A stretch of 64,000 nt of DNA, taken from positions 1-64,000 of the forward strand of contig NZ_JBFABG010000023.1 of the NCBI RefSeq assembly GCF_040640215.1. Reading direction: 5' to 3'. Numbering within the stretch: position 1 is the first letter of the stretch; each line of letters begins with the position of its first letter. Origin of the DNA: Actinosynnema sp040640215. GTDB taxonomy: Bacteria; Actinomycetota; Actinomycetes; Mycobacteriales; Pseudonocardiaceae. The notes under the pieces are model-generated. The model did not search any database, was not told where the DNA came from, and saw nothing but the letters and a program-made list of their open reading frames with translations. Positions 1 through 8,914 of this stretch are shown one piece after another. The translations under genes were made by a program, and so were the position numbers.

Positions 1-116
1 TCGCCATGTCCGGACACCGACCCGCCGACCGCTGCCGGTTTGTGACCGACATTCCTTGCGTACCAACACATCCAGACCAGGATGAAAAAGGCTCACAGGG
101 TGACCCTCGATCTCAG

Positions 117-827
117 CTACGCAGCTCGCTCAAGAATCGATTCAAGTCGATTCAGTACTTCATTCTCTCCGAAGGCTTCCGAGGTGACGATGGCGTCATC
201 AAACTGACCGAATGACCTAGCGGCGAACATGCCACCGGACATCTGACGCAGCACAGCTCGAAGGAGCCCCACAGCGTCATTTGGCACTGGGGCAGATGAC
301 GATATGAGTCGCTCCCAATCGAAGCCGCTTGACTGATCAATACTGCCAACGCAAATTGCATTCTCGCGTCGAGTCACTTCTAATGCCAGCGGAAGTTCGG
401 CGGTGGTCAGTTCGATCGCCCCACAGAACCGCAGAACATCAGCGGAGGGCTCAATCTCGGATTCGGCACGACTTCCGGCCGGCAGCACAATGCCAGACTT
501 TTCGAGAGCCACCCAGAGCTTGTCCTGCCCAGCGTTGTAGGCCGCCACACGGTTAGAACGAAGGGTCGGCCGTCCGATCCCCACGATCCAGAGTCTTCCC
601 TGGTAAGAAGGCAGCAACTCGCCTAGAGCAGCCCCCAGAGCAGTCGCAGCTACCACGGCTGCCGAAGCGACAGACTCATCAACTCGCCGCCGCACCTCAA
701 CAGAGGTCACACCTACTGCTACCGGGATCTCCGAATCACCCACGAAGCTCGGCCAGTCACGCACAACTTCACGGCGAATGGCGATGCGCTTAGACCACGT
801 CTCACGTGGTGTTGATGGTCGTGTCAT
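117..827 (-). CDS. Hypothetical protein whose start is supplied by an inserted IS end
   Basis: The 236-residue product has no motif I recognise; it contains an Ala-rich helix-forming stretch near residues 50-70. Its first 13 or so residues (MTRPSTPRETWSK) are encoded by the left end of the IS5-type element at 793-1665, so the annotated ATG at 827 is not the ancestral start. If the element and one copy of the CTTAG repeat are removed, the reading frame joins perfectly to ATG ACT ACT AAG at about 1665-1677, giving an N-terminus MTTKRIAIRREVV. The IS therefore landed at codon 3 and gave the gene a replacement start. Whether it is still expressed is unknown. The body of the ORF is intact to its stop. 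Confidence 0.6.
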   Translation of the reverse strand: MTRPSTPRETWSKRIAIRREVVRDWPSFVGDSEIPVAVGVTSVEVRRRVDESVASAAVVAATALGAALGELLPSYQGRLWIVGIGRPTLRSNRVAAYNAGQDKLWVALEKSGIVLPAGSRAESEIEPSADVLRFCGAIELTTAELPLALEVTRRENAICVGSIDQSSGFDWERLISSSAPVPNDAVGLLRAVLRQMSGGMFAARSFGQFDDAIVTSEAFGENEVLNRLESILERAA

Positions 828-838
828 GATCTTGGATC

Positions 839-1656
839 GTGGTTGATCGGTTGTCGTTGCGGTTGGTGCCCGATGAGTTGTGGACGTTGGCCGAGCCGTT
901 GCTCCCGAAGTTCGCTGCCCGGCCGCAGGGCGGCGGGACGGCGCCGGTGGACGACCGGGCGGTGTTCACCGCGATCGTCTACGTGTTGACCAGCGGGTGC
1001 GGGTGGCGGGAGTTGCCGCCGTCGTTCGGTGTCACCGTGCCGACCGCGCACCGCCGGTTCACCCAGTGGACCGAGGCGGCGTTGTGGCGTCGCCTGCACC
1101 AGGCCGTACTGGACGAACTCGGCTCGCGCGGGGAGGTCGACTGGTCGCGGGCGATCCTGGACGCAGCCTCGGTCCGGGCGAAAAAAGGGGCGACATGACC
1201 GGCCCGAACCCGGTCGACCGCGGCAAGCCCGGCTCGAAGATCCACGTGGTGTCCGACCGTGCCGGTCTGCCGCTGGCCGTAGGCGTGTCCGCGGCGAACC
1301 TGCACGACAGCCAGGCACTCAAGCCCATGCTCATGGCCATCCCGCGCATCCGGTCCCGGCGCGGACCTCGGCGCTTCCGACCGGCGAAGCTGCACGCCGA
1401 CAAGGCCTACGACATCGACCACCTCCGCCGATGGTTACGCCGGCGCGGCATCGTCCCGCGCATCGCACGCAAAGGCATCGAGTCCTCCGACCGACTCGGC
1501 CGACACCGCTGGGTCGTCGAACGCACCATCTCCTGGTTGACCGGCTACCGCCGACTGACCATCCGCTACGAACGCCACGCCGACAACTACTGCGCCTTCC
1601 TCACCCTCGCTGCAACACTGACCTGCTTCAAACGACTGGCGAAGATCGCCACATGA
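839..1656 (+). CDS. IS5-family transposase, produced by -1 frameshifting
   Basis: Two overlapping frames together make one DDE transposase. The first (839-1198, GTG start, 119 aa) holds the N-terminal DUF4096-like helix-turn-helix region, with WRELPPSFGV and HRRFTQWTEAALW. The second runs to 1656 and carries the catalytic part: GSKIHVVSDRAG, HADKAYD, and RHRWVVERTISWL with the catalytic Glu, followed by RLTIRYERH. The frames differ by -1 and join at a run of A6G4 at 1181-1190, just before the first frame stops. This organisation is normal for IS427-type members of the family, so I read it as programmed frameshifting and not decay. Confidence 0.85.
1181..1190 (+). promoter_or_regulatory. Putative -1 ribosomal frameshift site
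   Basis: AAAAAAGGGG lies inside the overlap of the two transposase frames, eight bases before the TGA of the upstream frame. A/G slippery runs at this position are the usual frameshift signal in IS427-type elements. That it functions here is inferred. Confidence 0.65.
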
Positions 1657-1934
1657 GACGTCGTCTTAGTAGTCATAGTGATCACCATTCTCTGTGTTGA
1701 AGTGCGGTCCTCGGTTTTGCGACGGGTCATCCTTGAAGGTGTGTCCACCTGCATCGTCACGGATTCTAACAGTGCGCGTGCCGCCGCCCGGGGCTGGGAC
1801 GTCAAACTCGTAAATCCGACCCGGCTGCGAAGCACCTCGTTTGTCGACGTTCGGGAAAGTCCGGTCAGGCGATTGACCCGTCAGATGCTATGACCCTCTG
1901 AACCTGCCTGATGTTTCCAGGACTTCGGTTCCAC

Positions 1935-2405
1935 CTATGATCGACAAAGCTCCACGCGAAGGATCAAATCGTTGAATTCCGGAGGTCCGATGCCATCACT
2001 GCAGCGTAGGTGCCACACCGAAGGCTCGATTTCGTCTATCAGCATGCCCGCATACCTGAGAGCGGCATCGATTCCGCCCCCTCGCCGTTTCCATGCATTC
2101 CATAGGACGACGTCCGTAGGAACGCGGTTCGTGAGCATTACGTTGGATTCGGGCGGACTGTGGTCCGCCCAGAGCACGAATCGACTGCCTTTAGTCTCAC
2201 CGATTCGGAGATTTCCTTTCGTGGTCGAAATGCAAATTGCTTGGTCGACTTCTCCAGTGTGTCGCTCAAAGGTGACGCGGAGTGAGCCTCCGGGGCGAAC
2301 TTGCGGAACAAGTAGGCGCCGGTGGACCTGCATCCCGTCAACATCGATCACGTCGACCTGCTCACGAATGAAGCGCTCGCCGAACTCTTCCATCGAGGCC
2401 GTCAC
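1935..2405 (-). CDS. Putative immunity protein of the RHS toxin
   Basis: 156-residue soluble protein of unrecognised family with no signal peptide or membrane segment. The GTG start at 2405 is four bases after the TAA of the 2083-residue RHS gene, so the two are translationally coupled. A second possible start is the ATG at 2393. A small cytoplasmic ORF directly after a polymorphic toxin is the classic position of its cognate immunity gene, and that position is the only basis for this call. Confidence 0.55.
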   Translation of the reverse strand: MTASMEEFGERFIREQVDVIDVDGMQVHRRLLVPQVRPGGSLRVTFERHTGEVDQAICISTTKGNLRIGETKGSRFVLWADHSPPESNVMLTNRVPTDVVLWNAWKRRGGGIDAALRYAGMLIDEIEPSVWHLRCSDGIGPPEFNDLILRVELCRS

Positions 2406-2409
2406 CCCA

Positions 2410-5400
2410 TTATTTTCTCTTCAGGTGCCGATGTGGATCCAGCATAGCGTGCTCATCCGGCCAGCGTGGAGTTACCGAGGTGCCGCCCGCTCGTAGTGGC
2501 ACAGGCTCATGGCTCAACTCCATCGACTCCAGTTCGCCCGTTGTCGGGTTGGTTCGTTGAGGAGCCGAGCCGCGCTTCATTCGTGAAACATTCGCGGCAC
2601 CGTACTGGTCAGCGGCACTCGGTTCATCGGCCTCGTTCTTCCAGAATCGTGCCCGCACCGTCGACCATGCCGGATTGTCCCCCGATGCTTTAGGGGCAAA
2701 GGGGTCATCGCCCGGCTTCCACCGCCCCATCCTGAAAGCGCCGGCACCACCGATGGCCGCGCCGGCCATCGACACGAGCGCGTCGGTCCCCATGCCGACA
2801 TCGGGCCTTTGGAGCATCAGGTCCGACATGAAACCTGCCGAGCAGTCGGAGCTGGGCAAGGCGTCGCAGGCTCTCTCCAGCAGCATGTACACCTGCTCCT
2901 CCAGCAGGAGGCCGAACTCCGCATCCCTCCGATAAGGAACTCTGGGCAGGTCTTCTTTCGCGGCTGTCAACAATTTTCTCATTTCAGGAGCCGATGCCGG
3001 AACCTGAACTTCGTTCACGTAATACCTTCGCGCGCGCCGGTCATAGGTAACGACCAGGCCGTCGGCCGGCTTGTAACTGATAAACGGGAGCGTGTCGACG
3101 GAGGGGCCGCAACACTTGTCATAATTACGACTACCGCAGCCCGCACCGTCGACGCCGCATTGCCGGAGGAGGCCAGTTGGGTCACTGTAGGTGGTGGGAT
3201 TGTTATCGGTGTAAGCGTAGCCGGTCCACTGCTGCGAGTTGTTCAAGTCAAGGATGGGATCGACGCTGATGAATCTTCCGGTGGCGGGGTCGTATTTCCG
3301 TGCACCGATGTCGGTGAGGCCGGTGATTTCGCTTACGGGTTTGTTGAGGAAGCCGTGTCGGTCGGGCCAGAGAATGCCTTCAACGAGGCCGAGCGGGTTG
3401 CCGTACGGGTCGAAGGTGCGTCGACTGACGGCGAAGCCGACGGACTGGACTGCGAGGGAGTTCGTGCCATGCAGGTCGGAGGCGAGGTAGACGGGGTTGG
3501 TGCCGGCCACGCGCAGCGCGACGGTGGTGCCGTTGTGGGTGTAGTAGCGGGTGCCGGTGACGGTGCCGTTGGTGGCGCGGGTCAGTTCCTGGCCGGGCAG
3601 GTACAGGGTGGTTTTGCCGGGGTCCCGGCGGAGGAGTTGGTTGCCGTCAGCGTCGTAGACGTACTCGGTGGTGCCTTCAGGTGAGGTGATGACGTCGAGC
3701 CGGTTCTCCTTGTCCCAGGTGAGGGTCTGCTCGCCGGTGGGCAGGGTGCGGCGGGTGGTGTTGCCCGACTGGTCGTAGCCGTAGGTCGACAGCGTGGAAC
3801 CCGACGGGCCGGTCGTGGTGGCGTTGGTCAGGGAGTGAGGTTGCGCGGTCTCACTGGCCGGGTGGGTGTAAGTGGTCGTGGTGTCGCCGGTGGTGCCGGG
3901 CAGGGCGTGCTGGGTCTGGTTGGTGCGCAGACCGCCGGGTTCGAAGGTCCAGGAGGTCCAGTAGGGGGTGGGGCCGCCGATGTTGGTGTGTCCTTGGGCG
4001 GTGGACGGGGTGGCTGCGCAGTCGTCGGTCGCGGTCCATCCGTCGGTCAGGCGGCGCAGCGCGTCGTACTTGTAGCACTGGGTGCGCACCGGGGCCTGGC
4101 CCGCGCGGCCCTGGGTGTTGACGGCCTTCGTGACGTTGCCTGCGGGGTCGTACGAGTAGAGGGTGTCGTCGAGTTGGGCGTCGGCGGTCTGCGCGCTGAT
4201 GTTGGTCTGGGTGAGGCGTCGTGTTTGGGCGTCGTAGTCGTAGGTGAGGCTGGCGTGGTTGTGGCTCGGCCCGAGGGTGTACTGGCGTGCCTCGCCGAAC
4301 GGGGTGTACAGCGCGTTCGAGACGTAGACGTTGTTGGCGGATGAGGTGATCGTCGGTTTGCCGTGGTTGTTGTAGTTGATGCCCACGGCTTCGCTGACCA
4401 ACCCGCCGCCGCTGGGGTACTGGACTGCATTGAGCAGACCGGTGGTCGTGTAGCCGTACGAGGTCGTGTAGGTGGCGTTCAGGCCGGTCTCGGCGGCCGG
4501 GATGCGGACCAGGACCTTGCCCGGCAGGCCCTGCCCGTTGTAGTGCGTCGGTCCTGAGTCGTATGCCCCGTTCGGGGTGTAACGGGTGGAGTAGTACGGC
4601 AGACCAACGCCGTTGGTAGCTCCGTCGTAGCGCCATTCGGCGAGCTTGGTGCCGCTGGTCGAGTCTGCGTGCTCGGCGGTTCTGCGGCCCAGGACGTCGT
4701 AGGCGAATGCCAGCGTCTGGCCGCGTGCGTCGGTGGTGGTGAGGACCTGTCCTGCCAGGTCGTAGGTGGTGCTCGTCGTGCCCGCGTCCGGGTCGCTCTG
4801 GCTGGTCTTGCGGCCGAGGAAGTCGTAGTCGAACGTCCAGTCGTTTCCGACCGGGTCGGTGATCTTCTTCAGTTGCCCCGCGGGGGAGTACTCGTGGGTG
4901 GTCGTCTGGAAAGCACCGCCGGTGACGGTGTCGCCGGTGATAGTCGGCAGCGCGGTGTAGTCGCGGGATTCGGTCTGCCTGCCACGGGTGTCTGTCACGA
5001 CGGTTCTGGTGGTGCCGCCTTGAGGCGGGAAGACCGTGGTGCGGTCGCCACCGTGCACGGTCCTGGTCTTCCAGGTGGCTGTCGTTCCCTTGTAGGCGGT
5101 GACGAGCGTTGCGCGACCGGCACCGTCGTAGTCGGTGACCGCACGGTCGTCGATCTGCGATGCGTTGTAACCGACGAGAGCGGTAGCAGGTGCTCCGGTG
5201 GCGGTCCAGTGGTTGTAGGTGTGGCGGATCCGACCGTGGGAGTCGTAGAAGACGTCCTTGCCGACCGTGCCTCCGCCGACGGCGTCCGCTTGGGTCTGGC
5301 GGAGCTGCCCGAAAGCGTCGAACAGGTCGATCTTGGTCAGACGGTTGATTCCCGCGCCGTAGTCGACGAAGGTACTGGTGGTGACAGCGAGCGGCCCGTC

Positions 5401-8400
5401 GTTGCGGACCAGGTACGAGTACGTCTCGGTCGCGGGGTGGGACGCGTTCTTGCTCTGGCCCGGCTTCCACACCGCGATGAGACGGCCGAGGGCGTCGTAG
5501 TCGGCGTCGGTGCGGCGGGACCCGACGTCGATGCTGGCGGTGGGGATGCCGCGTCCGGGGTCGAGTTCGATGGTGCTGTTCTGGTTCTTCGGGTTGGTGG
5601 TGACGGACTTGGTGAGCACGCCTCCCTCGGCCGGGGTGTAGGCGGTGCTCGTGGTGCGCTGGAGCGCGTCCGTCTTGGAGAGCACACGCCCGGTGGCGTC
5701 ATAGGTGAGGGTGCCGTTGGTGGCGAACGACAACTGGTCACCTGTGTTGGCGGTGGCGACGTCGGCCCGGGTGGCATCGCCGACGGTGACCTGGCCCAGG
5801 GTCGTGTGGTGGTCGAAGTAGGTGCGTGCCGAGGTGAGGATCGACGTCTGAGCGACGCCATCGGCAGGGCAGGTCTGTTGAGACACGGTCGTTTGCGCGA
5901 CGCGGTCGCGGACCCAGGCGGCCGTGTTGTCCGCATAGGTTGTCCTGGTGCACAGGTCGGGGACACCGGTACCGGATTCGGTGCGATCGGCCAGCCTGCC
6001 GGTGGCGTCGTAACGGCTGGTCGTGGTGGCGGTCCGGGTGCCGCCCGCGGCGAGGTCGGTGATGCCCCTGGTGCGCGTCGGCGCGACGATGTCGGCAGTC
6101 AGCGCCGGCAGTCCGGTGCGCAGGCGTGTCGCGGTGGTGCCGATGACCGAGAGCTCGTTGATCTTGGTGGACAGACGTGCGCCGCCGTCACCGTTGAACG
6201 TCTCTTCTTCGAATGTGGTGTCGGCGAACTTGGCGTGGTCCGTGACGGTCTCGCCGAGTGAGTTGGAGACGGTCGCGGTGCGAAGCCCGCCGCCGGTCAA
6301 GGTGTCGCCGTTCATGCCGCGGAAGTAGGTGGTGCGGGTCAGGGTTCGCTTGTCGGCGACGCCGTCGTAGGTGTTGCCGGGGTCGCCGGTGCGCTTCTCG
6401 ACCTTGCCGTAGCCGCGGTACTGGCCGTAGGTGCGGTGTTCGGGGCGGACGAGTTCAACGTCGTCGTAGTGCCAGGCCGGGGAACCCGGATAGGTGTAGG
6501 AGGTGACCTGGGTGGGTGACAGGGCGTTGAGGTCCTGCACCTCGATCTTCTCGACCACGTATTTGTGGAAGAAGTCCAGGGTCGGGTTCTGGTTGAACGG
6601 CTGGGTCCAGTAGACCGGGTAGCAGCGCCGGGTGTTGTTGGCCAGGTCGCTGGGAACGTCGTTTTGTGAGCAGTCCCGGGCACTGTAGGTGGGTCTGATC
6701 ACCGAGCCGGTCTCGGTCCGGATCTCGGTCAGGCGCTTGTGCGCCATCGCGGGCATGTTGTGGTAGCCCACAACGCGGTTGTCCAGCGGCTGGTAGGCGA
6801 ACGTGACCGGCGGCAACGCGAGCGAACTCGTACCCTTGAAACCCGTGCGGGTGATGGAGGCGAGAAGCAGTTCCTTGACCGTGTCCAGCGCGTTGGGGAA
6901 CTGATGGACCAGGCGGTACTCGTCCACCTTGACCGGGCCTGCGCCGGTGTTGTACTGCGTCGTGATGGTGGTCAGTCGCTTGGTGGACCAGTACGACGGC
7001 GAGTGCAGATTGCACACCGCGCCCGCCTTGCACTCCTGGTCCTGCGGCACGTCCGGCCAGTACTTGGCGTTCTCTGCGTTGAACTTCGTCGGGTCACAAT
7101 CGAATGCGCCGCCGGTCTGGCAGCGCTCCGCGCCGTCGAACACGACCTGGTTGGGCGCCGCCGTGCCGTAGATCGAATTGTTGACGATGCGCAGGCCGTA
7201 GTCGATGCGCTTGAGCGTGCCACCACGGGTGTAGGCCACGCCGGTGGTCTGGTTGTTGGCGCCGTAGCGGTTGGTCTCCGGCGAGTAGTAGTAGGCGGTG
7301 ACGTTGCCGTGGGTGTCCTCGACGAAGTCGAGGTTCCAGCGCCACGCCTGCATGCACCAGGAGGAGGCGAATCCGCCGGGATTGTGGCATTGGTCGCCCG
7401 CTCGGGGCCCGTAGACCGGAATGGTCCAGGCCGAGTCGGTCTGCTCCTGGTTCGTGTAGCCTGGGCCGCGATCACGGCCGAAGTAGTAGCTGACCCCGGC
7501 GGTGTTGGTGATCTTCCAATGCTCGCCGCCGTTGGCGCCGTTGGCCGCACCGGTTAGCAGTTCGATCCGCGATCCGCGATCGTTGGCCTCATGCCAGGTG
7601 TTCGTGGCCTGTTCGTAGACCAACTCGGTGGATTGTCCGCCGAGGCTCAGGGTGACGATCTGTCCGGCCCAGCACAGGTCGCCGGTCTGCTGCTCCTGCG
7701 GCAGCGCCTTGTCCTCGGAGCAGGTGCGGTAGCTGCGTTCGATCGAGCCCGGCGAGTAGCTCCAACCTTGGCCGATCCAGGAGCCCTGGTTGTTGGTCGA
7801 GATCGTCTTACCGTCCACAGCGGACGAGCTGTACGACAGTGCGACCGATGGAGAGGCCGAGCTGCCTGCGGCAGCGGGAGGCACCGCGATCGGGTGGCTC
7901 CACGAGAACGAGCCGGAGTTACCGGACACCGACCAGGTGCCTGACGGGGACAGCGAGGATGCCTGGAACGTGCCGTTCGCGCCTTCGCCGCCGGCGGTAG
8001 CGGCGAACACCGTCGTTTCGGTGGCGACGCGCGCCGTCACGGTTCGCCCTGCGGTGTCATTCGTCGTGGGCAGGGGGGTACGGACCTGGCACTGGGGGAC
8101 TTCCGGTGTGGTGAGGGCGCAGTCGGGGAGTCGTTCGAGCTTGAGCCGCGCACCGTAGTCGCCACCGACGGCGTGGTGGAACCCGGAGTAGTCCACGCCC
8201 ACGGACATGCGAGTGTCGGCGCGCTCGGCCGGCTTCACCGCGAGCACCACGCCGGTGACACCGGCTTTCCGTGCGATGTCCTGGTCGGCGACCTCGACGT
8301 CGACCTGTTTCTCCTGGCCGCCCTCGACCGCAACCGTCACCGGAAGTTCGCCCGCACGCTGCGGGGCTCCTCCCGCAGAAACCGAGGCTTCGCCGGCGCG

Positions 8401-8661
8401 CGGCCAGGTCGCGTCGCGCAACTCCATCGGAGCCGGCTCGCGCACCGGGTCTGCCTGTGCCGGCATTGCGAGTTCCACTCGCGGGGTCAGCTTTTCCGGC
8501 TCGGGCAACGGAATCTGGGTGCTGCGCACGACATCCGAGCTCAACCCTGCCACCAGGGAGGTGGTCACAACACCGGCGAGAAGCAGGGACAGCACGCGTC
8601 TGGATCGCCCCGGCAGAGGCGGGATCACGTTCGACGGGCGCGCGGAAGTACCACCGAGCAT
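2410..8661 (-). CDS. Secreted RHS-repeat polymorphic toxin with LHH-like nuclease C-terminus
   Basis: 2083 residues. An N-terminal signal sequence (about residues 18-46, hydrophobic VLSLLLAGVVTTSLVAGL) is followed by an SpvB/TcB-like region (PSVALSYSSSAVDG, about residue 270), then many YD/RHS repeats (for example GRLIAVWKPG, TFDYDFLGRK, YVYDADGNQLLRRD), and the RHS core with DPYGNPLG, IGARKYDPATGRFISVDP and NNPTTYSDPTGL. About 190 variable residues follow. The tip reads RMKRGSAPQRTNP, ESMELSHEP, VTPRWPDEHAMLDPHRH, which matches the pattern of HNH/LHH-type nuclease toxins, although the usual LHH is LSH here. In this family the RHS shell encapsulates the toxin and releases it by autoproteolysis at the core. 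The next gene is the likely immunity protein. Nuclease activity is a prediction. Confidence 0.85.
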   Translation of the reverse strand: MLGGTSARPSNVIPPLPGRSRRVLSLLLAGVVTTSLVAGLSSDVVRSTQIPLPEPEKLTPRVELAMPAQADPVREPAPMELRDATWPRAGEASVSAGGAPQRAGELPVTVAVEGGQEKQVDVEVADQDIARKAGVTGVVLAVKPAERADTRMSVGVDYSGFHHAVGGDYGARLKLERLPDCALTTPEVPQCQVRTPLPTTNDTAGRTVTARVATETTVFAATAGGEGANGTFQASSLSPSGTWSVSGNSGSFSWSHPIAVPPAAAGSSASPSVALSYSSSAVDGKTISTNNQGSWIGQGWSYSPGSIERSYRTCSEDKALPQEQQTGDLCWAGQIVTLSLGGQSTELVYEQATNTWHEANDRGSRIELLTGAANGANGGEHWKITNTAGVSYYFGRDRGPGYTNQEQTDSAWTIPVYGPRAGDQCHNPGGFASSWCMQAWRWNLDFVEDTHGNVTAYYYSPETNRYGANNQTTGVAYTRGGTLKRIDYGLRIVNNSIYGTAAPNQVVFDGAERCQTGGAFDCDPTKFNAENAKYWPDVPQDQECKAGAVCNLHSPSYWSTKRLTTITTQYNTGAGPVKVDEYRLVHQFPNALDTVKELLLASITRTGFKGTSSLALPPVTFAYQPLDNRVVGYHNMPAMAHKRLTEIRTETGSVIRPTYSARDCSQNDVPSDLANNTRRCYPVYWTQPFNQNPTLDFFHKYVVEKIEVQDLNALSPTQVTSYTYPGSPAWHYDDVELVRPEHRTYGQYRGYGKVEKRTGDPGNTYDGVADKRTLTRTTYFRGMNGDTLTGGGLRTATVSNSLGETVTDHAKFADTTFEEETFNGDGGARLSTKINELSVIGTTATRLRTGLPALTADIVAPTRTRGITDLAAGGTRTATTTSRYDATGRLADRTESGTGVPDLCTRTTYADNTAAWVRDRVAQTTVSQQTCPADGVAQTSILTSARTYFDHHTTLGQVTVGDATRADVATANTGDQLSFATNGTLTYDATGRVLSKTDALQRTTSTAYTPAEGGVLTKSVTTNPKNQNSTIELDPGRGIPTASIDVGSRRTDADYDALGRLIAVWKPGQSKNASHPATETYSYLVRNDGPLAVTTSTFVDYGAGINRLTKIDLFDAFGQLRQTQADAVGGGTVGKDVFYDSHGRIRHTYNHWTATGAPATALVGYNASQIDDRAVTDYDGAGRATLVTAYKGTTATWKTRTVHGGDRTTVFPPQGGTTRTVVTDTRGRQTESRDYTALPTITGDTVTGGAFQTTTHEYSPAGQLKKITDPVGNDWTFDYDFLGRKTSQSDPDAGTTSTTYDLAGQVLTTTDARGQTLAFAYDVLGRRTAEHADSTSGTKLAEWRYDGATNGVGLPYYSTRYTPNGAYDSGPTHYNGQGLPGKVLVRIPAAETGLNATYTTSYGYTTTGLLNAVQYPSGGGLVSEAVGINYNNHGKPTITSSANNVYVSNALYTPFGEARQYTLGPSHNHASLTYDYDAQTRRLTQTNISAQTADAQLDDTLYSYDPAGNVTKAVNTQGRAGQAPVRTQCYKYDALRRLTDGWTATDDCAATPSTAQGHTNIGGPTPYWTSWTFEPGGLRTNQTQHALPGTTGDTTTTYTHPASETAQPHSLTNATTTGPSGSTLSTYGYDQSGNTTRRTLPTGEQTLTWDKENRLDVITSPEGTTEYVYDADGNQLLRRDPGKTTLYLPGQELTRATNGTVTGTRYYTHNGTTVALRVAGTNPVYLASDLHGTNSLAVQSVGFAVSRRTFDPYGNPLGLVEGILWPDRHGFLNKPVSEITGLTDIGARKYDPATGRFISVDPILDLNNSQQWTGYAYTDNNPTTYSDPTGLLRQCGVDGAGCGSRNYDKCCGPSVDTLPFISYKPADGLVVTYDRRARRYYVNEVQVPASAPEMRKLLTAAKEDLPRVPYRRDAEFGLLLEEQVYMLLERACDALPSSDCSAGFMSDLMLQRPDVGMGTDALVSMAGAAIGGAGAFRMGRWKPGDDPFAPKASGDNPAWSTVRARFWKNEADEPSAADQYGAANVSRMKRGSAPQRTNPTTGELESMELSHEPVPLRAGGTSVTPRWPDEHAMLDPHRHLKRK

Positions 8662-8914
8662 GTCTCAAGCCCCCCGGAGAACAGGACCGCGATCGGTCAC
8701 AGGCCAGCGAACACTAAGACATCCCAAGCGGCTCCGGAACCCTTGCCGTGGACGATCTTCGGTGATCCGCCGGCATGTGAATTCGGTTCACGAACGTTAC
8801 TTCATCACTATGTGACTTTAACCACACTTCAACAAGTTCTCCGCAGGTAGTCGAGGTGGTTAGGGTCTGCTCCGGCCCGAATCGGGCTCATCGTGGAACC
8901 GTCCGGGGGGACCA
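8662..8914. promoter_or_regulatory. Divergent promoter region between the RHS toxin and LamG/SGNH genes
   Basis: 253 bp between two divergent giant secreted-protein genes. It is noticeably more AT-rich around 8770-8845 than its flanks, as expected for a promoter region. I could not assign confident -35/-10 boxes. No ORF with coding character lies here. Confidence 0.4.

Larger units (their letters stand above)
793..1665 (+). mobile_element. IS5-type insertion sequence, complete
   Basis: About 873 bp bounded by imperfect inverted repeats: left GACCACGTCTCACGTGG, and right end read inward GACGACGTCTCATGTGG (15 of 17 identical). CTTAG is present on both sides (789-793 and 1665-1669), so the target duplication is about 3 bp (TTA) and the exact ends are ambiguous by a base or two. 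It carries one transposase in two overlapping frames. The last 75 bp of a related copy, in opposite orientation, lie at 22247-22322. Confidence 0.85.

Noticed and set aside
75..100. ATGAAAAAGGCTC near the left edge, like the end of the IS at 42055-42067
   Set aside because: A 13-base match with no other IS sequence beside it; could be chance.
3851..6261. Long frames (539 aa minus, 530 aa plus) within the RHS gene
   Set aside because: Composition is Arg/Pro/His or Gly/Val repeats typical of out-of-frame reading of RHS repeats.
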